From contig OX422215.1 of assembly GCA_949130495.1 (NCBI GenBank), positions 527,417,755-527,481,754 of the forward strand: a DNA stretch of 64,000 bases. Reading direction: 5' to 3'. Below the pieces are notes generated by a model. It ran no database searches and was not told where the DNA came from. It saw only the letters and a program-made list of their open reading frames with translations. This DNA comes from Sambucus nigra (lineage: Eukaryota > Streptophyta > Magnoliopsida > Dipsacales > Adoxaceae). Positions within the stretch are counted from its first letter, which is position 1. Every line of letters starts with the position of its first letter. Shown one piece after another: positions 22,735 through 35,384 of this stretch. A program made the translations under genes and the position numbers.

Positions 22735-23165
22735 TCCTATTAGACCTTTTTTTACTCATTCTAGTCCCACCATGTTCTCCCCCTACATATAGGTCCTACT
22801 CCTAATTTTTTGGAACTTTTTTTCACAATTTTAACCTTTTAAAACCAACCATCCGTAATTTCCTTGAGTAAGTTACATAAGTGATTGGACTTTTTTTTAA
22901 TCTTCAAATGATCATAACTTTTGATTGACATATCCGTTTTTCGCAAAATTACTATTTTTGAAATCTGCTCGACGAGATCTATCAAACAAGATCCATGAAG
23001 ACTATAAAATTTCAAAGAAAAAAATTACACAGATAGTAAACTTTACTGTATACACCAGAAAGAGATACTTTTATATCTGTAACATTTTCACAAACAGTAA
23101 CATTTAGTGTGTGAATATTACACAATAATATATATATACGCACACGCAGAGTGGATTCAAACCCT
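22735..23165 (+). repeat. Left long arm of the composite foldback
   Basis: It carries GAGGTCCTATTAGAC, CCATCCGTAATTTCCTTGAG, CATAACTTTTGATTGACA, TCCGTTTTTCGCAAAAT and then TTACACAGATAGTAAAC. All these blocks recur in the same order on the minus strand of the right arm. It ends with the junction module, a short TA run and a GGATTCAAACCC edge. Confidence 0.85.
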
Positions 23166-23762
23166 TTTTTTCGAAATTATTTTATTTTTAACGGTCCACG
23201 CTATCGACATCCAATCTCTACCATCACCTACCCCCATGATCGGAGCTCCAATAATTTTCATCAGAGCTTCGATTTGGGGTGGGTAGGGGTGGCATGGGGT
23301 GCCACTGGCACAAATCCTAGAAAATAAGAGAATATTGGATAAATGGGATTTGGATTCAACGGAGCTCCGATTTTGGGTGAATATGAGTGGCATTGGGTTA
23401 GATTTATATCTGTAATATTTTCACACACAGTAACATTTGTTGTCTTAATATATATATATACGGAGGATCCAAATCCATTTGTTTTGATATTATTTTATTT
23501 TTAAAGGTCCGCGCTAGCGGCATCCAATCCGCCCACCCCCCCACCCACCACCCATTGTCGAAGTGCCAACAACCTTAATCAGAGCTCTGATTTGGGGTGA
23601 CATAGGATGCCACTGGCGCTGATATTTGAAAATAAGAGAATATTGTATGAATAGGGTTTGGATCCACCGGAGCTTCGGCATAGGGGGAGTAAGGGTAGCA
23701 TTGAGTTAGGTTTATATCTGTAACATTTTTACAAATAGTAACATTTACTGTGATAATATAAC

Positions 23763-23875
<113 letters not shown>

Positions 23876-24140
23876 TCCAAACCCCCTTTTTTCTGATATT
23901 ACCTTATTTTTATAGGTACACGCTAGCGACATCCCATCCCCCCCTCCCCCCCCCAATTGTCGAAGCTCCAACCACCTTAATCAGAGCTCTGATTTGGGGT
24001 GGCATGGGATGCCGCTGGCGCGGACTTTTGAAAATAAAAGAATATTGGATAATGAGGTTTGGATCCACCGGAGCTTCGGTTTGGGGTGAGTAAGGGTAGT
24101 ATTTGGTTAAGTTTATATCTGTAACATTTTTACTAACAAT

Positions 24141-24240
<100 letters not shown>

Positions 24241-24526
24241 GCTTTTCAAAGGTCCGCGCCAGCGACACCCATTGCCACCCCTGCTGAACCCAAACTGGAG
24301 CTCCGGTGGATCTAAGCCCATTTATCTAATATTCTCTTAATTTCAAAGGTTCGTGCTAGCGGCACCCTATGTCATCACTGCCCACCCCAAATCGTAGCTC
24401 TGATGAAGGTCGTTGAAGCTCCGACAATGGCGGTGGGTGGTGGTGCGGATTGAATGCCGCTAGCGCGAACCTTTAAAAATATGGTAATTTCGAAAAAAAA
24501 GAGGTTTGGATCAACATCTGGCGCGG

Positions 24527-24603
24527 ACCTCATGAGGACCTCTGTTTGCATACAGCTGTTTGCATACAACTGTTTACCTCATGAGGACCTCTGTTTGCAT
24601 ACA
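24527..24603 (+). repeat. 49-bp direct duplication
   Basis: ACCTCATGAGGACCTCTGTT starts at 24527 and again at 24576, each followed by TGCATACA. A shorter TGTTTGCATACA repeat lies between. CCTCATGAGG is itself palindromic. Confidence 0.9.
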
Positions 24604-24611
24604 ATTGGCGC

Positions 24612-24924
24612 GGACCAATTTTGATAAAATAGTAAAAAATATATTTTTGAGCTAATTTTTTTTATATAGTTTATAAACATTTCAGTAGGGCCATATAAAA
24701 AAAATCAGGTCAAAATGAATTTTTTTACTATTTTAAAAAAATTGGTCAAACTTTGTCACTTTTTAACAACTTAAAAACTGACAAAGTTTGACTGATTTTT
24801 TTAAAATAGCAAAAAAAATCATTTTGAGCTGATTATTTTTTTATGGTCCTATTGAAATGTTTAAAAATCATAAAAAAAAAATCAACTCAAAAATATTTTT
24901 TTTACTATTTTAAAAAAATGGTCC
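24612..24924. mobile_element. 313-bp near-complete palindrome (foldback MITE)
   Basis: GGACCAATTTTGATAAAATA at the left matches the right end in inverse orientation. Symmetry continues to a centre near 24775, where CAAACTTTGTCACTTTTTAA faces TTAAAAACTGACAAAGTTTG across four bases. It is nested in the composite array. Confidence 0.85.
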
Positions 24925-24964
24925 TCATTCGGGGTCCTCAAATTGGGAGCTCACTTGATCATGT

Positions 24965-25059
<95 letters not shown>

Positions 25060-25572
25060 GTAATATTAATACAGTAAATGTTATTATTTGTGAAAATGTT
25101 ATATATATATAAAAATATTTCATAAATATATTAACACAGTAGATATTGTTATTTGTTAAAATGTTACAGATATAAAACTCTTTCATTTACTGGTGCATAG
25201 AGTAAAGTTTAATATTTGCGATATTTTCACAAACAATAATGTTTACGGTGTTAATATTACATAGTATATATATACGTTGGATCGAAACCCTTTTTTTTTT
25301 ATATTACCTTATTTTTAAAGGTCCGCGCTTGCGGCATCCAATCCCCACCACCACCCACCCCCATTGTCGAAGTTCCAACAACCTTCATCAGAGCTCTGAT
25401 TTGGGGTGGCATGGGGTGCCGCTGGCGCGACCTTTGAAAATAAAAGAATATTTGATGAATGGGGTTTGGATCCACTGGAGCGCCGCTTTGGGGTGAGTAG
25501 GGGTAGTATTGGGTTATATTTATATCTTTAACATTTTAACAAACAATAATATTTACTGTGGTAATATAATAC

Positions 25573-25614
<42 letters not shown>

Positions 25615-26424
25615 TTTCAAAGGTCCGCGCCAGCGGCATCCTATGCCACCCCTGCTCACCCCAAACTGGAGCTCCGATGGATCCAAACCCCATTTATCTA
25701 ATATTCTCTTAATTTCAAAGGTCCACACCAGCGGCACCCTATGCCACCCCTATCCACCCCAAATCGTAGCTCTAATGAAAGTCGTTGAAGCTGCGACAAT
25801 GAGGGTGGGTGGTGGTTGTGGGGATTGAATGCAGCTAGCGCGAACCTTTAAAAATATGGTGATTCAAAAATAAAAGGTTTGGATCGATCGGTTATATATA
25901 TATATATATTGTGATATATTAACATAGTAAATGTTACTATTTGTGAAAATGTTATATATATAAAACTATTTCATAAATATATTAACATAGTAAATGTTAT
26001 TGTTTGTGAAATGTCACAGATATAAAACCTTCTCATTTACTGGTGGTGCATAGAGTAAAGTTTAATATCTGTGATATTTTTACAAACAATAATGTTCATT
26101 ATGTTAAATATATTTAAAAAACACATATTTTTAGGTTAACTCATTTAGTCGCTCAAACACTTATTTATCCAATATGCTCTTATTTTTAAAGGTCTATGCC
26201 ATTGGCACCTAATGCCACCCCTACTCACCCTAAACCGGAGCTCCGGTGGATCCAAATTCCATTTATCCAATAGTCTCTTATTTTCAAAGGTCCGCGCCAG
26301 CGGTACCCCTACCCACCCCAGATCAAAGCTCTGATGAAGGTCGTTGAAGCTCCGACAATGGGGGTGAAGATTGGATGTTGCTAGCGCGAACCTTTAAATA
26401 TAAGGTAATTTTGAAAAAATGGAG

Positions 26425-26436
26425 TTTGTATCCACC

Positions 26437-26476
<40 letters not shown>

Positions 26477-26863
26477 TGTGTAATATTAACACAGTAAATA
26501 TTACTATTTATGAAAATGTCATAGATATAAAACTATTTCATATTCTAGTGCATACAATAATGTTTACTGTATGTGTAATTTTTTTATTTTCAAATTTTAT
26601 AGGCTTCGTGGGACTTGTTTAATAGATCTGGGCGAGGAGATTTCAAAAATAGTTATTTTGCGAAAAACGGATTTGTCAATCAAAAGTTATGATCATTTTA
26701 AGATTAAAAAAATGTCCAACCACTTATATAACTTCCTCAAGGAAGTTACGGATGATTGGTTTTAAAAAGGGTAAAATTGCGAAAACAATGTCCCAAAAAA
26801 TTTGGAATAGGACCTATTTAGTGGTTGAAAAGTCAATAGGACTTATATGGGAAAACTTTGTAC
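26425..26863 (-). repeat. Right long arm of the composite foldback
   Basis: Inverse copy of the left arm, in the order junction module, ATTATTGTATGCAC, AAATCTCCTCG, CGTTTTTCGCAAAATA, CATCCGTAACTTCCTTGAG and AAGTCCTATTGAC when read on the minus strand. The outermost bases are interrupted by the MITE at 26864. Confidence 0.85.
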
Positions 26864-27257
26864 CACTGTTCTAAAAAACCCGCCTAGGCTTGAGGCTTGG
26901 GAGAAACGCCCCGCCTTACGCTTTTCACGCCTTATTCTTGGTAAAACCCTTAAGGCGCACTTTTTTCTAAAAACAACAATGCTTTACTGAAACGATATCT
27001 CTTTTTAAAGAATTTTTTTACAAACCAGACCATTATCTCATCCAAAAGAATCAAATAGTATTTTAATTTGCATATATTCAGACATATTTTTATGATATGT
27101 GCAATTTTAGTATTTTAATAACCTTGTTATGGTTAAAAAATATTAAAATATATTAAGAAGGCCTAAATGCATTTTCACGTCTTTTTACGCCTAGGCTTTT
27201 AAGGCTTAAGGCTTGTCCTCCACGCCTCAATCACGCCCCGTATTTTTTAGAACCTTG
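26864..27257. mobile_element. hAT MITE, copy 1, perfect 8-bp TSD
   Basis: Left end CACTGTTCTAAAAAACCCGC, right end (reverse complement) CAAGGTTCTAAAAAATACGG. Identical 8-bp flanks CTTTGTAC at 26856-26863 and 27258-27265. The interior is full of GGCTTAAGGC-like words, and there is no coding. A second copy lies at 33121-33526. Confidence 0.93.
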
Positions 27258-27498
27258 CTTTGTACTAAGGGAACCTATATATTAACAACTCAAAACATTA
27301 CGGAGCACATACTTGAATCTTTAGGGGAAACTGAGCAAAAACTATAGAGTTGGAACCCAGATGGAGAATTTTAATGGGTGAGGGAGAGGGAACGACACAG
27401 GAAGATAGGGGTGGTGGGTGGTTAATGAAGGGGTGATGTAGTGGGTTTGTAACGGAGATAAATATTGGGAGTAAGGGAGGTGGACTGATAGGAACCAT

Positions 27499-27575
<77 letters not shown>

Positions 27576-28133
27576 TACTTAATTGACTTTGAGTGGGGTG
27601 AGGGTGCAAATGCGGGATTGTCATGTTGACACCCTAAACAAAGAGCAATATTAACTCTTATGGAGCCTTTTTTAATATTAGTATAAATTTGGGATATTCC
27701 AAATAGGAACTTGAACTTCTAAATTGGAACAAAAGCCTTATATTTAATCATAGTTGTTACTGAAATATCACAATGAAAAAATGTTAAACACAATGTTTAA
27801 AGAGAACAAACTCATATATAAACAAAATAATAAGGGCTCACGAAATGATCGTACCGCACACTAATAATTTTTTTAATGTGAATAGATTCATATGAATAAA
27901 TAAGATGAGAATCGCCCATTATCCACCTAGTATAGAGAGATTGGTCAACCATTTATAATCAATGGGTTAAAACGATTTTGATGTCCATAGTTGGGCTGAT
28001 TCACTCATGGGTCGTGGCGACTCATAAATGGATGAGAACGAATTGCAATATTCTAAACCTAACATTATTTTCATTTGCAGTATGCGTTGGTTTTCTTTTC
28101 TCTCTCTCTCTTGTCTCTCTATATCAATCTTTG

Positions 28134-28137
<4 letters not shown>
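27258..28137. other. Low-complexity and unrecognised DNA with (GA)n and G-run
   Basis: Holds an interrupted (GA)n tract at 27499-27563 followed by about ten G. The open frame on its minus strand is rich in Pro, Ser and Leu because of the repeat and is not credible as a gene. The rest (27575-28137) shows nothing recognised. Confidence 0.7.
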
Positions 28138-28230
<93 letters not shown>

Positions 28231-28369
28231 TCTTGTGCGGACCGAACATGTGTCACCTAACGGTGCACCTAGAAATTATCGCCTAAATTATAGGCACACA
28301 CACTCTCTCTCTCTCTCTCTTCTGGGCTCACCGCCAAGTGACACATGTCCGGTCTGCATAAGACCAGGA

Positions 28370-28449
<80 letters not shown>
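28138..28449. mobile_element. MITE flanked by (TA)n on both sides (Micron-like)
   Basis: (CT)n at 28138-28168 and (TA)n at 28171-28228 lead to a palindromic body at 28229-28372. The body starts GCTCTTGTGCGGACCGAACA; its inverse end is GTCCTGGTCTTATGCAGACC, and both arms share CATGTGTCAC. (TA)n at 28373-28415 and (TG)n to 28449 follow. Rice Micron elements are MITEs inserted in (TA)n tracts, and this has the same arrangement. The 162-codon frame across it is an artefact of the repeats. Confidence 0.65.
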
Positions 28450-28450
<1 letters not shown>

Positions 28451-29585
28451 TGCACACACACTCTTTCTTTATTTTGTTTGAAAGAGCATTATGTCGGGAT
28501 ATTCATTGATCAGTAAGTTTAGGTACAAGAAAGTGAAGTGATGTTTGGGGAATAAGAAGGTTTCAAGTGGGCTAAAAAATGGGAGGGGTTATATTTGGCT
28601 TTAATTTTTGGATGTTGCCTTCATTTTTGCATACTTATTTACCAAATAATGTGCTACTAAGGGTGGGGGAAAAGAAAATTAACTCAAAACCGATCTGGGG
28701 CAGACCTGAATCGAAACTGGCCCTAAATCGTGCTCAACCCATAGTTGGCCAGACCAAATTCCACCTAATCAATTTTTACCCGAACCATATCCTCCTAAAT
28801 GCGCCCATTTGTCGGTCCTATTATTCAATATTATAGATTATTTAAACTAAATATGAAATTGATAGAATAAGAAACTAAAACTTATTAATAAATTATAACT
28901 GCATTACAATCATAATACATACAAACTTACATAAATGTAATGATTGAAGATACAAATGGAAAAATCTCACTTTGATTGGGGTACTATAATAAAGTACGTC
29001 CTTAAGCAAATTACATCTTTACTTAAAATGACTGCCTCGTAAGATACCATGATTTTTGCTAATCCAAAGCAGTACTCCAATTTATTTACATACGAATCGA
29101 TTGATCTGGGATGAACTCTCTAATATGAAGACTCAAAATATTATTTTATGGTGACAAATAAGAGAATTATTCTTTTGCAAAAAATGTTGGGACGAAATGG
29201 ATGTTTGTATAGGAGAAAAAGTGTATATTTTTAATGGATGTGAGTCTGTTCAGAATAGTTACAGAACCAAAAGAGACGGACACAACCCTCCAATAATTTG
29301 GACAAGGAACTAAACATACATAACATTTTAAAGGGAAATTTTCAAATAAAAAAATGCCAAGACATTTTTAATAGCTATCTAAATATTTGCTCGAACAAAT
29401 CAGGTTAAAACAGGGTGTTGGGCCAAAAATTTAAAGCCCATTAGTTCCTAAAAATGATCCTGTTAGTGAAGCCTAATGAATAAAAATTTAAAGAATTAAA
29501 TTAATTTGAGCCAAAAAATTATGACAAGGCCTAAGGCATAACCCATGGACCGAACAAAAGCCCGGCCAGATAGGAGACTATGGCA
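28450..29585. other. Gap without recognised features
   Basis: 1.1 kb of AT-rich DNA. The 85-codon frame at 28579-28836 has no domain I know. Confidence 0.55.
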
Positions 29586-29589
29586 TGCA

Positions 29590-30270
29590 TGTGTATGTGA
29601 GCTCGATCTTTTCAAGGCTTGCCTCTATTCTTCATCCTGTCATTATGAATCCTTGTAACTTGACTCCTAATACCCCAAAGTCGCGTTTCTTGGGATTTGT
29701 GCTCATTTTATTCCTTCTAAAAATGCCAAATGTCTCCCTAAGGTGTTAGACAAGGTATAATACATTAAATATTTTGACAACCATATTATCCATGTAAACC
29801 TCCATGTTTGTGCCAATCAAGTCTTGAAGGATAGAATTAACCACCCTTTGGAAAATGGCTTCAGAATTCTTGAGGTCAAAAGGAATTACCTTGTAATAGT
29901 AGATGCCATTGTCTATGATTATAGAAGTTATCTCTTCGTCTGAGGGAGCCATTTTAATATGCTTTTAATCTAATTATGAATCCATGAAAGATAGCAACTT
30001 ATACCCATATGTTGAGTCTTTTATGGTGTATATTCTTAGTAGATGATAATAAGACTTATAGATGTTTTGCTGAGGTCGATTAAATTAACACACATTCTAT
30101 AATTTTTGGTTGGCTTTGGGACAAGCACAATGTTTGAAATCCACTCACGGTACAAGAATTCTATGATGATCTTATTTTATTAAAGTTTATTGACTTCTGT
30201 TGTGGAATTTTGATTCACCTTAGGGGAAAATAATATTTTCTTTTGTCGTAATGGCATGTTCACATTAAGG
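29590..30270 (-). pseudogene. Tat-type gypsy reverse transcriptase remnant
   Basis: The polymerase of the gypsy element. In minus-strand order I can follow blocks corresponding to the gypsy RT: YREWISNIVLVPKP with NYRMCVNLIDLSK, LLSFMDS, then an open stretch from 29952 with MAPSDEEITS, YYYKVIPFDLKNSEAIFQRV and YMDNMVVKI. The last is the catalytic Y-x-D-D block with the second aspartate changed to asparagine. After a stop, RRNKMSTNPKKRDFGVLG continues the thumb region to about 29590. At least five stops separate these blocks. Confidence 0.85.
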
Positions 30271-31830
30271 TAGTGGACCATAATTTTGGGATTTGTGTGA
30301 CACCAAGGGGGAAACTTTATTCTCTTTCATGAACTAGACTAGAGACTCTTGTAGGGAAGCTGAGTGGGACCCAATGTGAACTAATTTCTCTAGGTCAGCC
30401 TCAATAATATGGATAGTGGTGAGGTCATTAGAGGTATCTTCCTTTTACTCTTTTTAGATCTCATAGATTTAGGGTATCCACATTCAATAATTCAATGTTT
30501 ATGCTCTCGAGGGTCATTTTTTATCTGCCTCTAACTTTGATACCTCTAATGAGGTGTGTAAAGCCTTAGATAGGACTTCGAAAGGTTTAATTATGGGTTT
30601 TAGTAGATCATATTAATTTTTTAGGACATGGATGAAGGATTGAGGAGCCTCTAAGGACATTTTCCTTTCAAACTATAGGAGGGCTACAATGTGCCCCACC
30701 ATAGATAACATAAAACATATCCTTAAGATGATCGACACAACTTCATTATTGGAAGAATAACCATCATAAATAACCATAGATTATTATAGACCACTATTGG
30801 CACTAATCACTAGCTGAAATCAATAATGATCCGTAATAGGTGTCGATATCCACATCCTATTCTAAGGATTTCAATGATCAAGATAGGTAGAAAAGTCCAA
30901 GGTACATATATATTTCTTCTAGCTATCGATCCCCAAAACTCTGGGGCATGAGTTGGCCTGAACCCATGGGAATCATAGAATTTGACTAATAGCCTTTTGG
31001 GAATCTTAAGGGTTCTAGTTTGGAGGCTAGAGAATAAGGTTGTTGGGCTCCCACATTCCATTCAGCCTAAATAAGAGAGAAAAATGCATCGATGATCCTA
31101 AAATCCAATTTCACGTGACAAACACTTGTTTCCATCTTTGGACCTAACATACTCGCACCATATCTTTGTAAAGACTAATACTTTCTAAAAAAAGTCACCT
31201 CAGACTGTCCACATAAGCAAACCGACAAACCTCCTTTATCAAACCTAATATCTCATTGCTTGATTATATACCATTACCCCATTTAATGACAGTCCACACT
31301 GTATAAATGCCATACAACACAAACCCAAAACCTAAAATCAAGGGTGGAGATCATTTTAACCATTACTATATAAAGACACTCCCCCTACCTCCAATTAGAA
31401 GAAAATCCTCATTATCACTTGCTAGCGTCAATCTTGAAACCAACATACTAAAACATTCATTTCGTCACTTTCATAAATTTCATCACCATTACTTTAACTA
31501 AAATCACCTCAACCACCCCAATATACCCGAGGAATCATTGGTGATATAGGTTGCCTCCCTGAGTTTTTCTCTTTAAAAAAGATGCTTGCTCTCTCACCTT
31601 CCATTCAATCACACCCTTGAGACCCATTATATTTATTTATTTTATCTTCATATCATTATTACCATTTATTCTCGCATAAGACTTTGGTCAAGAGCTCTCC
31701 TGGGCGAGTTACATCTTGGTCCTTGAGGGATAACCCCTCAAATCCCAGCTAACCACCAATAATATTCCTACACATATATGGTGATATTGTATCATTTTAT
31801 AGTCTTCTTTTAATTTCCAAAGACTTTTCC
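30271..31830. other. Unrecognised region of the gypsy element with a possible LTR fragment
   Basis: Between the RT and protease blocks. The part 31260-31745 looks like a promoter and leader on the plus strand: TATATAAAG near 31367, then TTGCTAGCGTC and a CTCGCATAAGACTTTGGTCA run resembling the R/U5 part of Tat-type LTRs. It may be a separate LTR fragment. The 83-codon frame at 30810-31061 is not recognised. Confidence 0.35.
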
Positions 31831-32170
31831 TACTCCAAACGTGTTGGGAGGTTCATAAACATTATATTTGTTGATTTCACGACATCTAACTCATAAAGAG
31901 AAGGTTTGGATAATTTGAAATTATAGACTGAGGGGAGGTACACTACTAGAAACTTTATCCATGTAGTAACGCAACAATCTGTAACACCTCTATTATGAGT
32001 GGCAAAGTGATATACCATATTAAGTATGTTATTTTTTCCATCAAATAATACCATATGGGGTCATGATGGGAAAAAGTTCCTTTATTGTATGACCCATTAC
32101 CTTATATTCATCCATGAATATAATGTCATCTTCGCTTCCAGTGTTGATGAGGATCATGTGCATTATTGGC
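31830..32170 (-). pseudogene. Gypsy aspartic protease and linker remnant
   Basis: A block reading LINTGSEDDIIF (near 32160-32110) corresponds to the protease active site; the usual D-T-G is N-T-G, so catalysis would be lost. About 60 codons downstream a second frame reads IKFLVVYLPSVYNFKLSKPS and LDVVKSTNIMFMNLPT, matching the segment that follows the protease in Tat-type polyproteins. The two are in different frames. Confidence 0.7.
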
Positions 32171-32528
32171 ATTTACCATTACCAAAGTTTCCACTAAGGG
32201 GTCATCATGGGGTAGGGGCTCTGGTTAGGTCAACATATGGAAATATAATCATTGGGACCTCCTCCTAGGTTTGATCATGTAATCGACTTTATGTACCTCT
32301 ATCAAATTGGACTTTTGGATAGAGGATGAAGTTCTTCCTCCAGCAAAACCTCCTAAAATAGTGTGAACATCAAACGAAGTTAGAATTTTTTTACTTTTAC
32401 CTTTATCTTAGGATTTTTCTCCATTGGACACAAACTTTTTAGGGTAGCCTCTTTTGATAACAATTGTAATAGCCTCTTTGAGGTGTTATATCATCTATAT
32501 TGTGAAGATGCTCTTTGTGGAAGTAGTA

Positions 32529-34230
32529 ATTATTGGAGCGACAGGCTAAGGATCTATTAAATACGCGTATAGATTAAACTACAAAACAAATACACATATG
32601 TGAAATCCTATAAGGCAGAATTTAGATTTACCTTTTGAGATCTGTTTGATTTGATCTCATGTTAACACAAATTGTATGTGATGAGAATTGATTAAGAATT
32701 TACTCTCGATGCACCTCACGATCTTCAACTATATTCTTGATATGCACAGTCACAAGTAGAGTGTGGGCTCTATCTCCGTGACCACCTACTTTTCTAACTT
32801 TTCCTCTTTGTTATCTCTCTTTCTCACAAATGTGAATTTGTGTCTTTTGAGTATGAAAGAGTGACGAGTGGCTTAAGAAAAATGAGTTTTATTTGCATAT
32901 GTATAGGCTACAGCAGGAGCCCTAAGGAGAGATAAGGATGTGGCTCCTAATGGGCCTAAGAAAATGTAATCCTTCCCAAATCCTAATCTCGGTCCATTAA
33001 TTATAATTAATACCACAAAATAATTATAATTTAAACTCCATTCCTTAACTCAAAATTATATTTCGAGATCCTCATTATTAATTAGTTAATTCTCCCCACG
33101 TTAAGTTTACATATACCTGTCATTGTTCTAAAAAACCCGCCTAGGCTTAAGGCTTGGGAGAAATGCCCCGCCTTAAGTTTCTCATGCCTTATTCTTGGTA
33201 AAACCCTTAAGGCGCACTTTTTTTCTAAAAACAACAATGCTTTAGTGAAATGATATCGCCTTTTAAAGATTTTTTTTACTAACCGGACCATTATCTCATC
33301 CAAAATAATCAAATAGTATATTAATTTGCATATATTCAGACATATTTTTATGATATGTACAATTTTGGTATTTTAATAGCCTTATTAAGGTTTAAAAATA
33401 TTAAAATATACTAAGAAGGCCTAAATGCCTTTTCACGCCTTTTTACGCTTAAGGCCTGCCTAGGCTTTTAAGGCTTAAGGCTTGGCCTCCACTCCTCGAT
33501 CACGCCCCGCATTTTTTAGAACCTTGTCTGTTAATAAAATAAATTACTGATAACTTATTTGATTAAGTTCTTTAAGTCCTTGAGCGGTCAACCTTAACTT
33601 ATTTGTAGTATTGGATTAACATGATCCACCTGCAGGGTTTGACACATACAAAACCTATAAGTATCTCAAGGGGGTATCACTAGTCTCTATACCGAGATGT
33701 GGATTCCATTCATAAAAGACTTTCACCGTACATTAATCACCATTACCCAATTTATCAGGATTATTGCATGTGCCCATCAACCATATCCGGATAGCCTTAC
33801 GTAAACCTAATAATCACGAGGTTAACATTGTCTTATAAAATTAGCATAAAGACAATGATCTCAAGGTGGTCCCTTTAAATACACATAAAGTGTACTAGCA
33901 CAATAAGTTGAACTATATAGTTTTTCGCAATCAAGATAGACCTACTAAAATATTGTGCTACAACCCTATGGATGGTGTGTCCAGTTCCATCTAAACACTA
34001 TGAACGATAAAACTTATATTCTATAAGAACTGGTGACCCGATCCTCTGTGTGTAAGTCATACTCTACACACCAGAACACCTATTGAGCAGAATAAAAGAC
34101 ATCAAAAATATATAAAATAATGCAAAACATTATGTCCATACATAATTCTCATTAAAACAATAAAAACTGATTTTATTTTAATAATAAATCCATAACTACA
34201 CAGAGCATTGTTTTAGTCTACTTCTCTAAT
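32529..34230. mobile_element. Unclassified 1.7-kb insertion with 7-bp direct repeat
   Basis: AGTAGTA flanks it at 32522-32528 and 34231-34237. Deleting the segment plus one repeat rejoins the gag frame of the host gypsy element at a conserved block, so this is a real insertion. The ends (ATTATTGGAG and, reverse-complemented, ATTAGAGAAG) are only weakly inverted. It has no coding. The right two thirds look LTR-like, and a TATACATATGCAAATAAA run near 32895-32912 (minus strand CCTATACATATGC) could be promoter-like. It could be a solo LTR with atypical ends or a DNA element. A hAT MITE is nested in it. Confidence 0.6.
33121..33526. mobile_element. hAT MITE, copy 2 of the 26864 family
   Basis: Left end CATTGTTCTAAAAAACCCGC, right end (reverse complement) CAAGGTTCTAAAAAATGCGG, colinear with copy 1 throughout. 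An 8-bp duplication is not evident here, so it is either mutated or the ends have slipped. Confidence 0.9.
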
Positions 34231-34937
34231 AGTAGTATTTGTTTTTTTTCTCTTTAAGGTCCCTTAAAGTCTTAGGCTCAGACAACATGTTTTGGTCCTC
34301 TATTACTAAGAAAACCTATTCGATGGTGGCACTAAGAAGAGTAAAGTACTTGTCTTTTGGCACTCATTTTATCATTCCTTTGATCATCTTAGAGTTTGCA
34401 TTATCATAAGAAGATTCACCCAATCGGAAGAACAAATACTTTACATTCCCTTTTAGAGGTTGAAAGGAAGGAGGAAGGCTTCAATTTTTGGCATTCATTG
34501 CATTAACCATGATCATATACTTCTGAGCTCTTTCAATAAGCTTCATAATTTATGAAGAGTGTCTTTTGCTAATAGATATCTATAAATATTCACAAGAGAG
34601 ACTTACATTGAATTATGAAAATAATATACTATTATTGAGATTATCTACCTTCAGAGCGCCAAGGTTGAAATCTTATCATACTTACTGAGAGTTTTCATAT
34701 GCGTGTGCTTGAAATTAGACAAGGAAATGTAAGGTTTGCTCTTTTTTTAGCTCCTATGAAGTGGTTAATAAATGACCTAGCCAACTCAGTGAAGTTCACT
34801 ATTCTCCTTGTATTGATCTTAGAAAACCAATGTTGATAATTCCCTTTAACATGGATGATAATTCTCTACATAAAACATTAAAGTATTAAGAGAGACTTAT
34901 AAATCTATAGGTGGTTGATGGGATCCTTGGTCCCATC

Positions 34938-35384
34938 TAGACTTGCTAATGAGTCTTGTTTTGTCGTTTTCGTGTCGTACGATAACAGACACAACTCAAT
35001 AACCAATTGGTTCCAAACATATGACACGAACATAAAATTCGCCATCAAAACATAATATATTTAATTCCTACATACTAAATTCCAAATGAAATTAGTAATA
35101 GGATCCTAATAAAAAAATTCCTTACCCAAATTTTTATATCTAACAAATATTTCAAAATGTATTAAAGATAAGTTATCAACAAAGAGTTAAGGTACTAGTC
35201 ACAGATTTTAATGGGTATAAACGAGTCCAATTATGTGTATTAAAACTTCCAAAATCGAACTGTTATCTTAACGGTTTAACCGTGTTGACCCGATACCTAA
35301 TAAGTTTAAATCCATTAACTTATAACATCATGTTGTGTCATGTCATGTTATCGTATTCTATCTCATGTTATTTCGGCAAGTCTA
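34938..35384. mobile_element. hAT MITE in gypsy gag, 8-bp TSD (7 of 8)
   Basis: Ends TAGACTTGCTAATGAG and, reverse-complemented, TAGACTTGCCGAAATA. Flanks GTCCCATC (34930-34937) and GTTCCATC (35385-35392). Removing it with one flank rejoins the gag frame. The interior has TGACCCGATAC-type words common in this MITE type. Confidence 0.88.

Noticed and set aside
27298..27624. 108-codon minus-strand Pro/Ser/Leu-rich frame
   Set aside because: Driven by an interrupted (GA)n tract and a G-run; no domain.
28028..28516. 162-codon plus-strand frame and its overlapping partners
   Set aside because: It is composed of CT, TA and TG microsatellites around a MITE.
33121..33526. 8-bp target duplication for the second MITE copy
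   Set aside because: The left ATACCTGT and right TCTGTTAA do not match, so I did not claim a TSD there.
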